Positions 1 through 8,664 of a stretch of 64,000 bases of DNA are shown piece by piece (the stretch's first letter is position 1; every line of letters starts with the position of its first letter). This DNA is from Prochlorococcus sp. AG-347-M15 (GTDB lineage Bacteria > Cyanobacteriota > Cyanobacteriia > PCC-6307 > Cyanobiaceae), in assembly GCA_003281185.1 (NCBI GenBank), contig QCCS01000002.1:80510-144509 (forward strand). Reading direction: 5' to 3'. The notes beneath the pieces were generated by a model. The model had not been told where the DNA came from. It saw only the letters and a list, made by a program, of their open reading frames with translations, and made no database searches. Both the position numbers and the translations under genes were made by a program.

Positions 1-365
1 TAAACATTAGCTAAGGTTTGAGCTTCTACTCCTTGACTTGCATCAACAACAAGCAAAGCGCCCTCACAAGCTTGAAGAGATCTACTAACCTCATAAGAGA
101 AATCAACATGCCCTGGAGTATCTATTAAGTTCAAAACATATTCTTGGGAATCGTCAGCTTCATATTTCATCCTAGCGGCTTGTAACTTGATAGTAATTCC
201 TCTCTCTCTTTCAAGATCCATACTGTCCAAAAATTGTTCTTGCATATCCCTTTGCTGCACAGTACCAGTATCTTGAAGCAACCTATCTGCAAGGGTAGAT
301 TTACCATGGTCAATATGAGCGATTATGCAGAAATTTCTAATTTTTGAAACCGATATATCAGTCAT
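1..365 (-). CDS. lepA: Elongation factor 4 (LepA), N-terminal part, cut by window edge
   Basis: This is the first ~121 codons of the ribosome back-translocating GTPase LepA/EF4, read leftward off the window. The translated N-terminus shows the G1 P-loop [15 protein letters not shown], the switch I/G2 region [10 protein letters not shown] and the G3 motif [12 protein letters not shown]. The order and sequence are typical of LepA rather than EF-G or TypA. The ATG at 363-365 follows a purine-rich stretch. The C-terminal domains lie outside the window. The protein is a cytoplasmic translation factor. Confidence 0.95.
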   Translation of the reverse strand, partial: MTDISVSKIRNFCIIAHIDHGKSTLADRLLQDTGTVQQRDMQEQFLDSMDLERERGITIKLQAARMKYEADDSQEYVLNLIDTPGHVDFSYEVSRSLQACEGALLVVDASQGVEAQTLANV

Positions 366-420
366 ATAGAAAGAAAAATTCTCCTCTTATTACATCTTTA
401 TTAATATTAGCTAATTAGAA

Positions 421-1917
421 TTATGGATGGAAACCAAAAATGGAATTATTTCTGTTTTTAATTTCTTTTATGAAGGTACTATAATTTTCAGAGACTGATA
501 GTTCTGGATAAATTAAGTCATTTATTTTTTTCTGAAGATTATGCTTATCGTTTAAAAATAAAACAGATTTTTCTAGAACCTCAACCATAATTGAAACCGC
601 AGTACTTGCTCCCGGAGAGGCTCCCAACAAAGCAGATAATGATCCATCAGATGAATTTACAATCTCAGTTCCAAATTTCAAAGAACCACCACCTTCAGTT
701 TTTTTAATTATTTGGACTCTTTGACCAGCATTCTTTAAATACCAATCAGAAGGATTAGCTGATGGCATCATATTCTTTAAATTCTCAACTCTTGAGTTAT
801 GGTTCTTTAATGACTGTGATATTAGGTAATTAATTAAATCGTTGTTCTTGAAACCAACGTCTAACATAGAAAAAATATTGTTCTTTTTAATTGAACTAAA
901 TAAGTCAAAGTATGAACTTTGTTTTAGAAATTTCGTTGTAAATCCAGCAAAAGGCCCATATAAAAGAAGTTTTTTATTATCAATCCATCTTGTGTCCAAA
1001 TGAGGCACAGACATTGGTGGCGATCCAATATCGGCTTTGCCATAAACTTTTGAGTTATGTTTTTCTGTTAAATCTTTTTTCTCGCAAATAAGCCATTTCC
1101 CACTAACAGGAAATCCACCATAACTTTTTGCTTCTGGAATTTTTGATTTTTGTAAATAATTAATTGTTTTTCCACCGGCACCAAGAAAAACGTAGCCGGT
1201 TCTAATTGAAGTTTTTCTACCTTCAGAACTGATTTCTAGTTCCCATTGTTTTTTATCAATTTTCCTTAAATCTACTAATTCTGTTTTGTATCTAATTTCA
1301 ACATTTTTGTTTAAGGAAACTAATGACAAATACTCTTTAGTTAAAGCCTCAAAATTAATATCAGTTCCTCTACCTATTCTGGTAGCAGCAATTTGAGTAG
1401 ATGGATTTCTATCTTTTGTTATTAGAGGAGCCCATGATGAAATTTCATCAAAAGATGTAGAAAATTCCATATCGATAAATTCAGGATTTTCGGTCATTTT
1501 CTTAAATCTTTTTTTTAAAAAAGAAATATTATCCTTACCAGACACAAAGCTAATGTGAGGAATAAATTTGAGAAACTTCTTAATATCAATTTTCCCTGCT
1601 TCATACAATGAGGCCCATAAAGACATGGATGTTTCAAAAGAACGATTTATTGAGAGCGCTTTATCTATTTTTAGATTTCCTTTTTCATCTAAAGGGGTGT
1701 AGTTTAATTCGCAATTAGCCGCATGTCCTGTACCTGCATTATTAAAAGCGCCAGTACTTTCACTTCCTGGAGCATTTAATTTTTCTATGATAAAAATTTT
1801 TATATCTGGTAAAACTTCTGAAATTAGGAGGGCCAAAGTACTACTCATTATCCCTGCTCCTACTAAGACTGCATCAAAGTAGCTATTGTCATTAGTGGGA
1901 TTTTTAGATGAAGTCAC
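421..1917 (-). CDS. mqo: Malate:quinone oxidoreductase
   Basis: FAD-dependent, membrane-associated enzyme that oxidises malate to oxaloacetate and passes electrons to the quinone pool. At 498 residues it has the normal family length. The N-terminal dinucleotide-binding motif [15 protein letters not shown] lies at about residues 17-31, and the conserved N-terminal family segment [19 protein letters not shown] follows at about 52-70. Near the C-terminus [16 protein letters not shown] is also typical of Mqo. It lies 55 bp downstream of lepA on the same strand, so co-transcription is possible. Confidence 0.93.
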   Translation of the reverse strand: MTSSKNPTNDNSYFDAVLVGAGIMSSTLALLISEVLPDIKIFIIEKLNAPGSESTGAFNNAGTGHAANCELNYTPLDEKGNLKIDKALSINRSFETSMSLWASLYEAGKIDIKKFLKFIPHISFVSGKDNISFLKKRFKKMTENPEFIDMEFSTSFDEISSWAPLITKDRNPSTQIAATRIGRGTDINFEALTKEYLSLVSLNKNVEIRYKTELVDLRKIDKKQWELEISSEGRKTSIRTGYVFLGAGGKTINYLQKSKIPEAKSYGGFPVSGKWLICEKKDLTEKHNSKVYGKADIGSPPMSVPHLDTRWIDNKKLLLYGPFAGFTTKFLKQSSYFDLFSSIKKNNIFSMLDVGFKNNDLINYLISQSLKNHNSRVENLKNMMPSANPSDWYLKNAGQRVQIIKKTEGGGSLKFGTEIVNSSDGSLSALLGASPGASTAVSIMVEVLEKSVLFLNDKHNLQKKINDLIYPELSVSENYSTFIKEIKNRNNSIFGFHP

Positions 1918-1987
1918 AACAGAAAATTATCTTTTTTGCAATTAATCAGATTTCTTTCTAGGCTTATTATAAAGTTAATCCAAAATT

Positions 1988-2233
1988 ATGAGTACTGAAA
2001 CACTCTCACTGACAAACGAAAATGTAGAAAAAGTCCTTGACGAGCTAAGACCTTTTTTAATTTCTGATGGAGGCAATGTAGAGATTGCAGAAATAGATGG
2101 TCCAATTGTCAAAGTCAGACTTCAAGGAGCATGTGGTAGTTGCCCAAGTAGCACTATGACTCTCAAAATGGGTATTGAAAGAAAGTTAAAAGAAATGATT
2201 CCTGAAATAAGCGAAGTTGTCCAGGTTTTATAA
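1988..2233 (+). CDS. nfu: NifU-like (Nfu) iron-sulfur scaffold protein
   Basis: Compact 81-residue Nfu-domain protein that assembles and transfers Fe-S clusters, in cyanobacteria notably to photosystem I. The two cluster-ligand cysteines form the CGSC motif at residues 49-52 within [18 protein letters not shown]. The segment [10 protein letters not shown] is the conserved Nfu start. There is no IscU or A-type domain, as usual for cyanobacterial Nfu. It is divergent from mqo and convergent with the small membrane gene downstream. Confidence 0.95.
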   Translation: MSTETLSLTNENVEKVLDELRPFLISDGGNVEIAEIDGPIVKVRLQGACGSCPSSTMTLKMGIERKLKEMIPEISEVVQVL

Positions 2234-2255
2234 AAATTTTTAACTGAAATATATA

Positions 2256-2513
2256 TTATTTAGTTTTTAATTCCTTCAACAAAGATGATTCCATATCAAG
2301 GCAATCAATTGGAAGTCCTTGACCAATAGCTATTAAAAGAGGTGCAAGTATTCCTAAAGTAAAAACTAAATTTGATTGGCTTACATCATATTTACTCAAA
2401 GTAAAAGTTATCAAATAAATAATTGAAAAATAAGCATGTAGTGAAAAAAATTCTTTTGGCTTTAACACTGGCCACCTTAAAGTATTTCCCAAGAAATATA
2501 AAAAACCTGTCAT
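2256..2513 (-). CDS. Small membrane protein of unknown function
   Basis: An 85-residue protein with three hydrophobic stretches, roughly residues 3-12, 26-40 and 48-65, so probably integral in the membrane. I do not recognise the family. The ATG start at 2511-2513 is followed directly by a hydrophobic segment, and the C-terminus is short and charged. It ends 22 bp from the nfu stop codon in convergent orientation. Confidence 0.7.
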   Translation of the reverse strand: MTGFLYFLGNTLRWPVLKPKEFFSLHAYFSIIYLITFTLSKYDVSQSNLVFTLGILAPLLIAIGQGLPIDCLDMESSLLKELKTK

Positions 2514-2636
2514 AAATAAATAGTTACATGAAGATTAAACCAAATATAAACATAAACCTTTTTAGAGACTATTTATAAAAAAATTTACCTAAAATAATTA
2601 AAAAAACATTAAATCTTCATTTCTATTTGTAAAAGC

Positions 2637-2666
2637 TAGACATGCAGTTAAAAATACGCTTATAAT
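2637..2666 (+). promoter_or_regulatory. Sigma70-type promoter for the riboswitch transcript
   Basis: A perfect TATAAT -10 box lies at 2661-2666 and a TAGACA -35-like element at 2637-2642, 18 bp apart. This predicts a transcription start near 2672-2674, about 20 nt ahead of the riboswitch. The start site is inferred, not measured. Confidence 0.65.
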
Positions 2667-2672
2667 TATTTG

Positions 2673-2686
2673 GTAGCAATCGCTAC
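2673..2686. promoter_or_regulatory. Predicted NtcA binding site (GTA-N8-TAC) at the transcription start
   Basis: GTAGCAATCGCTAC matches the NtcA consensus GTA-N8-TAC, with arms extended to GTAGC/GCTAC. It sits immediately downstream of the TATAAT box, over the predicted start site. NtcA activators normally bind about 41 bp upstream of the start, so this position would favour repression. The same sequence could also form a 5-bp hairpin at the 5' end of the RNA. Confidence 0.55.
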
Positions 2687-2689
2687 TTT

Positions 2690-2742
2690 TTCGTTCACCC
2701 TCATTTGAGGGCGCAGTTCGAGTCATACCATGGAACGGGGGA
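2690..2742 (+). promoter_or_regulatory. Glutamine riboswitch (downstream-peptide motif)
   Basis: The leader matches the cyanobacterial downstream-peptide glutamine aptamer. CGTTC (2692-2696) can pair with GAACG (2733-2737). A hairpin CCCTC-ATTT-GAGGG occupies 2698-2711. The conserved strands GCGCAGTTCGAGTC and GGAACGGGG follow in the expected order. This class controls short downstream proteins in marine picocyanobacteria. It was recognised by sequence recall and hand folding, not by a covariance model. Confidence 0.8.
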
Positions 2743-2765
2743 TGGCCGTGTTGTCACATCGAAAC

Positions 2766-2939
2766 ATGACTACTTTAACTTACAGAGGTAAAAACTACGT
2801 TCAAAACAAAGAAGCTGCTAAAAAGCAACTTGTTGAACTTACCTACAGAAGAAACGTATACACCAATAGAATGGATGACGCTTCTTCAAGTAATGAAAAA
2901 GCAGAATTAAATTACAGAGGTGTTAATTACACTAAATAA
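2766..2939 (+). CDS. DUF4278 protein, PirA-like, under glutamine riboswitch control
   Basis: A 57-residue protein built on the repeating motif (L)xYRGxxY: LTYRGKNYVQ, LTYRRNVYTN and LNYRGVNYTK, which is the DUF4278 signature. Synechocystis PirA, which binds PII and tunes arginine synthesis, belongs to this family, so a role in nitrogen-flux control is likely but inferred. The frame is open from 2730, but those codons lie inside the riboswitch aptamer, so I chose the ATG at 2766, where the family's usual N-terminus begins. A strong terminator follows 18 bp after the stop. Confidence 0.8.
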   Translation: MTTLTYRGKNYVQNKEAAKKQLVELTYRRNVYTNRMDDASSSNEKAELNYRGVNYTK

Positions 2940-2957
2940 TTTAATTAAACAAATTAA

Positions 2958-2985
2958 AAGCCCCTTTTCAGGGGCTTTTTTTTTG
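2958..2985 (+). terminator. Rho-independent terminator after the DUF4278 gene
   Basis: The stem AAAGCCCC / GGGGCTTT closes a 6-nt loop and is followed by a long T-run. It ends the short riboswitch-peptide transcript before the methyltransferase gene. Confidence 0.9.
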
Positions 2986-3016
2986 GGCTATATTTATCGA
3001 GAGTCCTTTAAAAAAT

Positions 3017-3811
3017 ATGTCTGAAAGTTGCTGTAATACAAACACATCTAATAAAGCATCTAATCAATTCGATCATAAAGATGCGATTCAAGAAAGATAT
3101 GGTTCAGCCGCACTAGAAAAAGAAAGTTGTCTTTGTACACCAGTTGGGTTTAATCCCGTTTTTCTTGAAGCAATTCCTCAAGAGGTTATAGAAAGAGATT
3201 ATGGATGTGGGGATCCAACTAAATATGTACAAAAAAATGATATAGTCTTAGATCTTGGCAGTGGTAGCGGCAAAAATGCTTTTATTTGTGCCCAAATTGT
3301 TGGGAAAGAAGGGAAAGTTATTGGAGTTGATCAGAATCCTGATATGCTTTCTTTATCTAGATCAGCCTCTAAAGAAGTTACAAAAAATATAGGTTTCAAC
3401 AATACAGAATTTCTAGAAGGTTCAATTGAAAAACTTGATGAATTAGATAAAGATTTAAGTCCATTAATCGCCGACAAATCAGTTGATATTATTTTAAGTA
3501 ATTGCGTTTTAAACTTGGTAAGTCCAGAATCTAGAAATAACCTTCTAAGAAATATAAAAAGAGTTTTAAACGATAATGGAAGAATTGCAATTAGCGATAT
3601 TGTCTCTAACAAAAAAGTTCCTTTAAGATTGCAAAATGATCATGATCTATGGACAGGATGTATTAGTGGAGCATGGTATGAACCAGACTTTATAAGTGAC
3701 TTTAAAGAACTAGGATTTAAAAATTTAGAATTTGCAGAAAGGAGTGCTGAACCTTGGAAAGTAATTGAGGATATAGAATTTAGAACTGTAACTTTAGTAG
3801 GCAATATTTAA
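3017..3811 (+). CDS. arsM: ArsM-like arsenite / SAM-dependent methyltransferase
   Basis: A 264-residue class I SAM methyltransferase. The SAM-binding loop VLDLGSGSGKNAF starts near residue 77, followed by VIGVDQNPDML and the motif NCVLNLVSP. An N-terminal Cys pair (SCCNT), the pair SCLCTPVGF near residue 40, a YGCG motif and a C-terminal SGAWYEPDF resemble ArsM-type arsenite methyltransferases, whose cysteines bind As(III). It is followed 36 bp later by a PLP enzyme on the same strand. Arsenic detoxification or arsenosugar synthesis is the likely role; other methyl acceptors are not excluded. Confidence 0.75.
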   Translation: MSESCCNTNTSNKASNQFDHKDAIQERYGSAALEKESCLCTPVGFNPVFLEAIPQEVIERDYGCGDPTKYVQKNDIVLDLGSGSGKNAFICAQIVGKEGKVIGVDQNPDMLSLSRSASKEVTKNIGFNNTEFLEGSIEKLDELDKDLSPLIADKSVDIILSNCVLNLVSPESRNNLLRNIKRVLNDNGRIAISDIVSNKKVPLRLQNDHDLWTGCISGAWYEPDFISDFKELGFKNLEFAERSAEPWKVIEDIEFRTVTLVGNI

Positions 3812-3847
3812 AAAATTCAAGAGTTTAAAAATATAACTTTAATTTCC

Positions 3848-5071
3848 ATGAGAAATAATCTAAGAGATCAAATACCAGCATTAAAAAATAAGTATTATTT
3901 CAACTATGGAGGTCAAGGACCATTACCAAAATCTTCTTTAGAAGCAATAGTTAAAACGTGGGAAATTATCCAAGATTTAGGACCATTTACTAATAATATG
4001 TGGCCTTTTATTTACAAAGAAATATTGACCACAAAAAGGATCATTGCGCAAAAATTAGGTGTAAATTCAAAGAATGTAGCTTTAACCGAGAATATCTCTT
4101 CCGGTATGATTTTGCCCTTTTGGGGAATAAAAGTAGAAGAGGGAGAAGAGCTGTTAATAAGTGACTGTGAACATCCTGGAGTAGTGGCTGCAAGTCGAGA
4201 ATTTTGTAGAAGAAATAAATTAATATTCAAAATTTTGCCGATCCAAAAAATTAAAAATCTAAACGACGAAAATATAATTTTAGAGATTTTGAAAAATCTA
4301 AATAGTAAGACTAAGATACTAATTATTTCTCATATCTTATGGAACTTTGGATATAAAATTCCTTTAAAACAAATTTCTATCGAATTAAAAAATAATCGAG
4401 CAGATTCTTATTTACTTGTTGATGGTGCTCAAACCTTTGGGCACATAAATATTGAAAAAGAAGTTTTTTATTCTGATTTATATTCAATAACTTCTCATAA
4501 ATGGGCATGCGGACCAGAAGGACTTGGAGCCATTTATGTCTCAGATAGATTTATTCATAAAACAGATCCAACAATAATTGGTTGGAAATCATTAAAAAAA
4601 GAACAAGGCATTTATGAGCCTTCAGATAATCTTTTTCATGATGATGCAAGGAAGTTTGAAGTAGCTACATCTTGCATTCCTTTACTTGCAGGGCTTCGTA
4701 ATTCTATAGATCTTTTGGATAAAGACTGCGATGAAAAAGAAAAAAGCGAAAATATCAAAAGATTAAGTGAGAAACTTTGGGATGAATTAAATCAATTAAA
4801 GGGTGTTGAATTAGTTTTAGAAAAAAAGTACTTAAATGGGATAGTTAGTTTTAATATCGAAAATATTAAAGATAAGGATAAATTTGTAAATAAACTTGGA
4901 GAAAAGAAAATTTGGATTAGAGTTTTAGAAGATCCAAAATGGTTTAGAGCATGCGTACATCAAATGACTACAGAAGCTGAAATTAATTTACTTTCTGAAG
5001 AAATTAAAAATTACCAGGGTATTTCTGAGCTATCCCAAGCAATAAATTTTCCAGTAGATTCCGGGGATTGA
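3848..5071 (+). CDS. Class V aminotransferase / cysteine desulfurase-like PLP enzyme
   Basis: A 407-residue fold-type I PLP enzyme. The cofactor lysine is in SITSHKWACGPEGLGAIY near residue 219, with DGAQTFGHINIE upstream supplying the PLP ring contact. It resembles the isopenicillin-N-epimerase/SufS-like class V group more than housekeeping IscS. Its position just after the ArsM-like gene suggests an operon. The last 61 bp overlap the convergent SDR gene; both reading frames look conserved to their ends. The substrate is unknown. Confidence 0.75.
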   Translation: MRNNLRDQIPALKNKYYFNYGGQGPLPKSSLEAIVKTWEIIQDLGPFTNNMWPFIYKEILTTKRIIAQKLGVNSKNVALTENISSGMILPFWGIKVEEGEELLISDCEHPGVVAASREFCRRNKLIFKILPIQKIKNLNDENIILEILKNLNSKTKILIISHILWNFGYKIPLKQISIELKNNRADSYLLVDGAQTFGHINIEKEVFYSDLYSITSHKWACGPEGLGAIYVSDRFIHKTDPTIIGWKSLKKEQGIYEPSDNLFHDDARKFEVATSCIPLLAGLRNSIDLLDKDCDEKEKSENIKRLSEKLWDELNQLKGVELVLEKKYLNGIVSFNIENIKDKDKFVNKLGEKKIWIRVLEDPKWFRACVHQMTTEAEINLLSEEIKNYQGISELSQAINFPVDSGD

Positions 5072-5715
5072 TTTTTAATAATATTGATCAAAAATTGGGA
5101 GGATTTTTGTTTACTAAATAATTTATGTTCTGGAACAAATTTATGAAAAGGTCTAGATAAATCAGTATCTACTGTTCCTGGATGAAGCAATGTGATAGTA
5201 GCCTTTGGGAAACGTCTAGCCCATTCAATACTTAAAGATTTAAAAAACTGATTTTGCGCAGATTTTGCAGCTCTATATGAATACCAACCTCCAGTTTGAT
5301 TATCTCCAATGCTACCAACTCTTGCACTTATACTTGCAAAATTAAAATCCAAATCTTTTGGTATAAATTCTTCAATCGCTTTAGCTAATAAAATAGGAGA
5401 AAAGGCGTTTATTGAAAAACTTTCCATCATATTTTTTTTATCAAGATGTTGTAATCTTTTTTCTGGTTGAAGAGAATCACTATGAAGTCTACCTGTAGCA
5501 TTAACAACTAGCCTTAATTTTGAAGGCTGATTTGATATTTTATTTTTCAACTGCAACAGGGATTGAGAATCCTCTATATCTAATTCCCAAAAAGAATTAA
5601 ATTCACTTTTTCTTCCGCACAAAACAACTTCTAAATCTTTTTCACTTTTACTCAGATCTTTAGCTATTTGGGTTCCAATCCCACCTGCGCCTACAACTAA
5701 AGCTAAGCCTTTCAT
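5011..5715 (-). CDS. Short-chain dehydrogenase/reductase (CsgA-like SDR)
   Basis: A 234-residue NAD(P)-binding Rossmann protein. It carries VVGAGGIGTQIAK for the dinucleotide and the catalytic-type segment SISARVGSIGDN...YSYRAAKSAQNQF with the SDR Tyr-x3-Lys. The tail PGTVDTDLSRPFH is family-typical, and the C-terminus WDSSEIPW matches the WDG-x-IPW ending of cyanobacterial homologues. That supports the 61-bp antisense overlap with the upstream PLP gene being real. The substrate is not predictable. Confidence 0.8.
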   Translation of the reverse strand: MKGLALVVGAGGIGTQIAKDLSKSEKDLEVVLCGRKSEFNSFWELDIEDSQSLLQLKNKISNQPSKLRLVVNATGRLHSDSLQPEKRLQHLDKKNMMESFSINAFSPILLAKAIEEFIPKDLDFNFASISARVGSIGDNQTGGWYSYRAAKSAQNQFFKSLSIEWARRFPKATITLLHPGTVDTDLSRPFHKFVPEHKLFSKQKSSQFLINIIKNQSPESTGKFIAWDSSEIPW

Positions 5716-5796
5716 TTTATTAAAAATAACTCAATCAATTCTAAGAAACTTTTCTTGTGATTTGCGTAAAGATCTTTCTTATTTGATTAGGAAATT

Positions 5797-7332
5797 TTAT
5801 TCAGATTTTCTTTTTTCTTTTAATAATTTATAAGCTATTTTTCTATCATCAAAATTAATAACTTTATCATTGAGAATTTGGTAGTCTTCATGTCCTTTTC
5901 CTGCAATTAAAACAATATCTTCTTTATTGGCAAATTTAATAGATTTATTTATTGCTTTAAATCTATCAATCTCAATTGTTATTTTTTCTCTTTTTTTTAT
6001 ACCCATCAAAATATCATTTACTATCTTCTGGGGTTCTTCTGATCTTGGATTATCTGAAGTTATAAAAAGTTGATCAGAAAACTCTTCAGCTATTGATCCC
6101 ATTAAAGGCCTTTTACCAAGATCTCGATCTCCTCCACAGCCAAAAACAGTAATGAGTTTTCCCTTACAAAGTTTTTTAATTGATTGCAAAACTTTTTTCA
6201 ATCCATCAGGCGTGTGGGCATAATCAACAATTACTGTTGGAAGTGATCTTGAAACGTAATCATTATCAATTTCTATTTTCTCCATTCGCCCAGGAGCGCC
6301 AGGGAAAGATCGTATTAATTTTGATAGATCTTTTAAAGAAAAATTAAGTTTATACAAAATTGTTATTGCTTGAATCGCATTCATTAAATTAAATTCTCCA
6401 ACAAGTGGAACAAAAAGTTGAATTTTTTCCTTTGGTGTATGAAAAATGCAGGTTGAGCCATTTTCAGTAAATTTTTTATCTGTTACGAAAAAAAAATCAT
6501 GATTTTTAAATTCACTTTCAGTAATCTTTGTAGACACTAATGAAGATCTTTTTTCAAGATCAGACGATAATTTAGATATCCAAGGGTCATCGTGATTTAA
6601 TACAGAAATTCCATACTTTTCTATTAAATAAGGTGGGAAAAACAATTTTCTTTTTGTTTGAAAATAAGATTCCATATCTGAGTGATAATCAAGATGATCT
6701 TGAGTTAAATTAGTAAAAATAGCAGCCTCAAATTCGCATCCTGATATCCTCTTTTGAGCAATAGAATGAGAACTTACCTCTAATATCGCGAATTCAGATT
6801 CTGCCTCAACAGCAGCATTTAATTTCTTTTGAAGTTTATCGGCGAAATCAGTTGTATGAGAAGCCACTTCTGAGAAGCCAGGCCATCTATTAAACAAGGT
6901 CCCAAATAATGCAGTTTTTTTACCTAATTTTTTTAAAAGATATTCCAATAAGAAAGTAATTGTCGTTTTTCCATTTGTACCAGTAACACCAATAAGTTTA
7001 AGTTTTCTAGAAGGCCTATTCCAAAACTCAGCGATAATTTGACCAAAAAAATAATCTAAATTATCCTCAATAACCAAAATCCTTTCTCGATCAATTGATC
7101 CAATTTTCTCTTTTGCAGCAGACCCAATAATGGCAGCCTCCGCGCCATTTTCAATTGCCTCATTACAAAACTTTCCTCCATCAACATTTAAACCAGGCAT
7201 TCCTAAAAATAAAGTTCCTTTTTGTACTTCTTTAGAGTTAAAAGAAATATTATTGATTTCATGATCTATTAACTCTAATGAAGGAATAATTCCTACCAAA
7301 TCTAAAAGTTTATGTAATTTTATAGATCTCAT
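5797..7332 (-). CDS. murE: UDP-MurNAc-tripeptide synthetase (MurE)
   Basis: Cytoplasmic Mur ligase that adds the third amino acid, meso-diaminopimelate in cyanobacteria, to UDP-MurNAc-L-Ala-D-Glu. The ATP loop GVTGTNGKTTITFLLEYLL is near residue 114. The Mur ligase signature TNLTQDHLDYHSDMESYF follows, and the DNPRSEEP motif near residue 413 is the meso-DAP recognition motif. At 511 residues it has normal length. It is followed 3' by a glutaredoxin-like gene and yidD on the other side of its start, all on one strand. Confidence 0.96.
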   Translation of the reverse strand: MRSIKLHKLLDLVGIIPSLELIDHEINNISFNSKEVQKGTLFLGMPGLNVDGGKFCNEAIENGAEAAIIGSAAKEKIGSIDRERILVIEDNLDYFFGQIIAEFWNRPSRKLKLIGVTGTNGKTTITFLLEYLLKKLGKKTALFGTLFNRWPGFSEVASHTTDFADKLQKKLNAAVEAESEFAILEVSSHSIAQKRISGCEFEAAIFTNLTQDHLDYHSDMESYFQTKRKLFFPPYLIEKYGISVLNHDDPWISKLSSDLEKRSSLVSTKITESEFKNHDFFFVTDKKFTENGSTCIFHTPKEKIQLFVPLVGEFNLMNAIQAITILYKLNFSLKDLSKLIRSFPGAPGRMEKIEIDNDYVSRSLPTVIVDYAHTPDGLKKVLQSIKKLCKGKLITVFGCGGDRDLGKRPLMGSIAEEFSDQLFITSDNPRSEEPQKIVNDILMGIKKREKITIEIDRFKAINKSIKFANKEDIVLIAGKGHEDYQILNDKVINFDDRKIAYKLLKEKRKSE

Positions 7333-7340
7333 ATAAAAAA

Positions 7341-7643
7341 TTATTTCTCCAGAATGGCACTAATATTTTTTTGAAACCAATTCTTTAATTGATCATCTTT
7401 TAATCTTGGAGAAATGCGAGGCAATTCTATGATCTCCTCGAACCTAATTCTTTCAACAGCAATAACAGGAACTTCATAATCATATTTTTTATATTTATGT
7501 TTATATAAATCGACCCTATCAATATCAATTTCTTTAAGCTCCTCTAGATTAGGTAATAACTCATAAAGATTTATTTTTGCAAGTTTGTTTTTTAATGAAT
7601 CACAAAGGCAACATCCCTGCCTAACAAAAATAAATATTTTCAT
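7341..7643 (-). CDS. Glutaredoxin-family protein
   Basis: A 100-residue thioredoxin-fold protein starting MKIFIFVRQGCCLCDSLKNK. The CCLC motif at residues 11-14 holds a CxxC (C11, C14). Beta strands include the YEVPVIAVER cis-Pro segment. This matches the DUF836 glutaredoxin-like family. It is likely a small dithiol redox protein of the cytosol. The gene lies 4 bp from yidD and 8 bp from murE on the same strand, implying one transcript. Confidence 0.8.
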   Translation of the reverse strand: MKIFIFVRQGCCLCDSLKNKLAKINLYELLPNLEELKEIDIDRVDLYKHKYKKYDYEVPVIAVERIRFEEIIELPRISPRLKDDQLKNWFQKNISAILEK

Positions 7644-7647
7644 TCAT

Positions 7648-7884
7648 TTAGTCAGGCACAGGGTCACATCCACAGGGAGTTAAAGGATGACATCTACTTA
7701 ATCTTTTTAAAGTTAACCACCCTCCCTTCCAAGGACCATGTCTAGTAATTGCCTCATATCCATAAGAGCTGCAACTTGGAATAAATCTGCATCTTGGTCC
7801 AAAAAAAGGAGAAAACCACTTTTGATAAAACGAAATCATAAAAAGAAGTATAGAAGTAATTGATTTATTAATAGTTTTGAACAC
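7648..7884 (-). CDS. yidD: YidD membrane protein insertion efficiency factor
   Basis: A 78-residue YidD/HlyA-alpha family protein that helps YidC/SecYEG-dependent membrane insertion. The family core is complete: [20 protein letters not shown], then [12 protein letters not shown] and the Cys-rich end [15 protein letters not shown]. An amphipathic N-terminal segment anchors it to the cytoplasmic membrane face. It is the first gene of a yidD-grx-murE group, divergent from rpsD. Confidence 0.93.
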   Translation of the reverse strand: MFKTINKSITSILLFMISFYQKWFSPFFGPRCRFIPSCSSYGYEAITRHGPWKGGWLTLKRLSRCHPLTPCGCDPVPD

Positions 7885-7979
7885 TTTAATGATGTAAAAT
7901 AATAATTCCAGTAGTAATTAGTTTAATTGAATTTAATCAATTATCCAATTTATTGCAATTTTCTATTTAATTTAAAATT

Positions 7980-8588
7980 ATGTCAAGATACCGCGGCCCC
8001 AGATTAAGGGTTACGCGTCGCTTGGGAGAACTACCAGGTCTCACCAGGAAAGCTTCAAAGAAGTCTAATCCTCCAGGTCAGCACGGCCAAGCCCGTCGCA
8101 AGCGATCAGAATATGCAATTCGTCTAGAAGAAAAGCAGAAACTTAGGTTTAATTATGGAGTTTCTGAAAAACAACTAGTACGTTATGTAAAAAAAGCTAG
8201 AGCTCAAGAAGGATCTACAGGTACTAACCTACTAAGACTTTTAGAAAACAGACTTGATAATGTTTGTTTTAGATTAGGTTTTGGAGGTACCATTCCAGGC
8301 TCAAGACAATTAGTAAATCATGGCCATGTAACCGTTAATGGGAAGGTTCTTGATATTGCTGGTTATCAATGCAAATCAGGCGATGTAATCGGAATTAAAG
8401 AAAACAAAGCAAGCAAAAAACTTGTAGAAGGTAATATAGAATTCCCTGGCTTAGCAAATGTCCCGCCTCATCTTGATTTAGACAAGCCTAAATTAACGGG
8501 AAAAATAAATGGGAAATGCGATAGAGAGTGGGTGGCTCTTGAAATAAACGAACTACTAGTTGTTGAATATTATTCAAGAAAAGTTTAA
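7980..8588 (+). CDS. rpsD: 30S ribosomal protein S4
   Basis: Primary 16S rRNA-binding protein of the small subunit. It is 202 residues long and starts [20 protein letters not shown] as in chloroplast and cyanobacterial S4. The S4 RNA-binding domain covers about residues 92-155 ([12 protein letters not shown]...[11 protein letters not shown]). Codon use is richer in C/G near the 5' end, as expected for a highly expressed gene. A strong hairpin terminator follows. Confidence 0.98.
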   Translation: MSRYRGPRLRVTRRLGELPGLTRKASKKSNPPGQHGQARRKRSEYAIRLEEKQKLRFNYGVSEKQLVRYVKKARAQEGSTGTNLLRLLENRLDNVCFRLGFGGTIPGSRQLVNHGHVTVNGKVLDIAGYQCKSGDVIGIKENKASKKLVEGNIEFPGLANVPPHLDLDKPKLTGKINGKCDREWVALEINELLVVEYYSRKV

Positions 8589-8607
8589 TACTACTTTTCT
8601 TTGGATT

Positions 8608-8655
8608 ATTAAATCTCTCATTTTTTAAAAGAGAGATTTAATTTAATTCTTATTT
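8608..8655 (+). terminator. Terminator after rpsD
   Basis: Perfect 12-bp inverted repeat ATTAAATCTCTC (8608-8619) and GAGAGATTTAAT (8631-8642) around an 11-nt loop, followed by T-rich sequence. It separates rpsD from the Cys/Met PLP genes. Confidence 0.8.
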
Positions 8656-8664
8656 TTAAAAATA

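Noticed and set aside
2673..2690. GTAGC-AATC-GCTAC plus T5 as an early terminator
   Set aside because: A 5-bp stem directly at the predicted transcription start cannot act as an intrinsic terminator; an NtcA site is the more economical reading.
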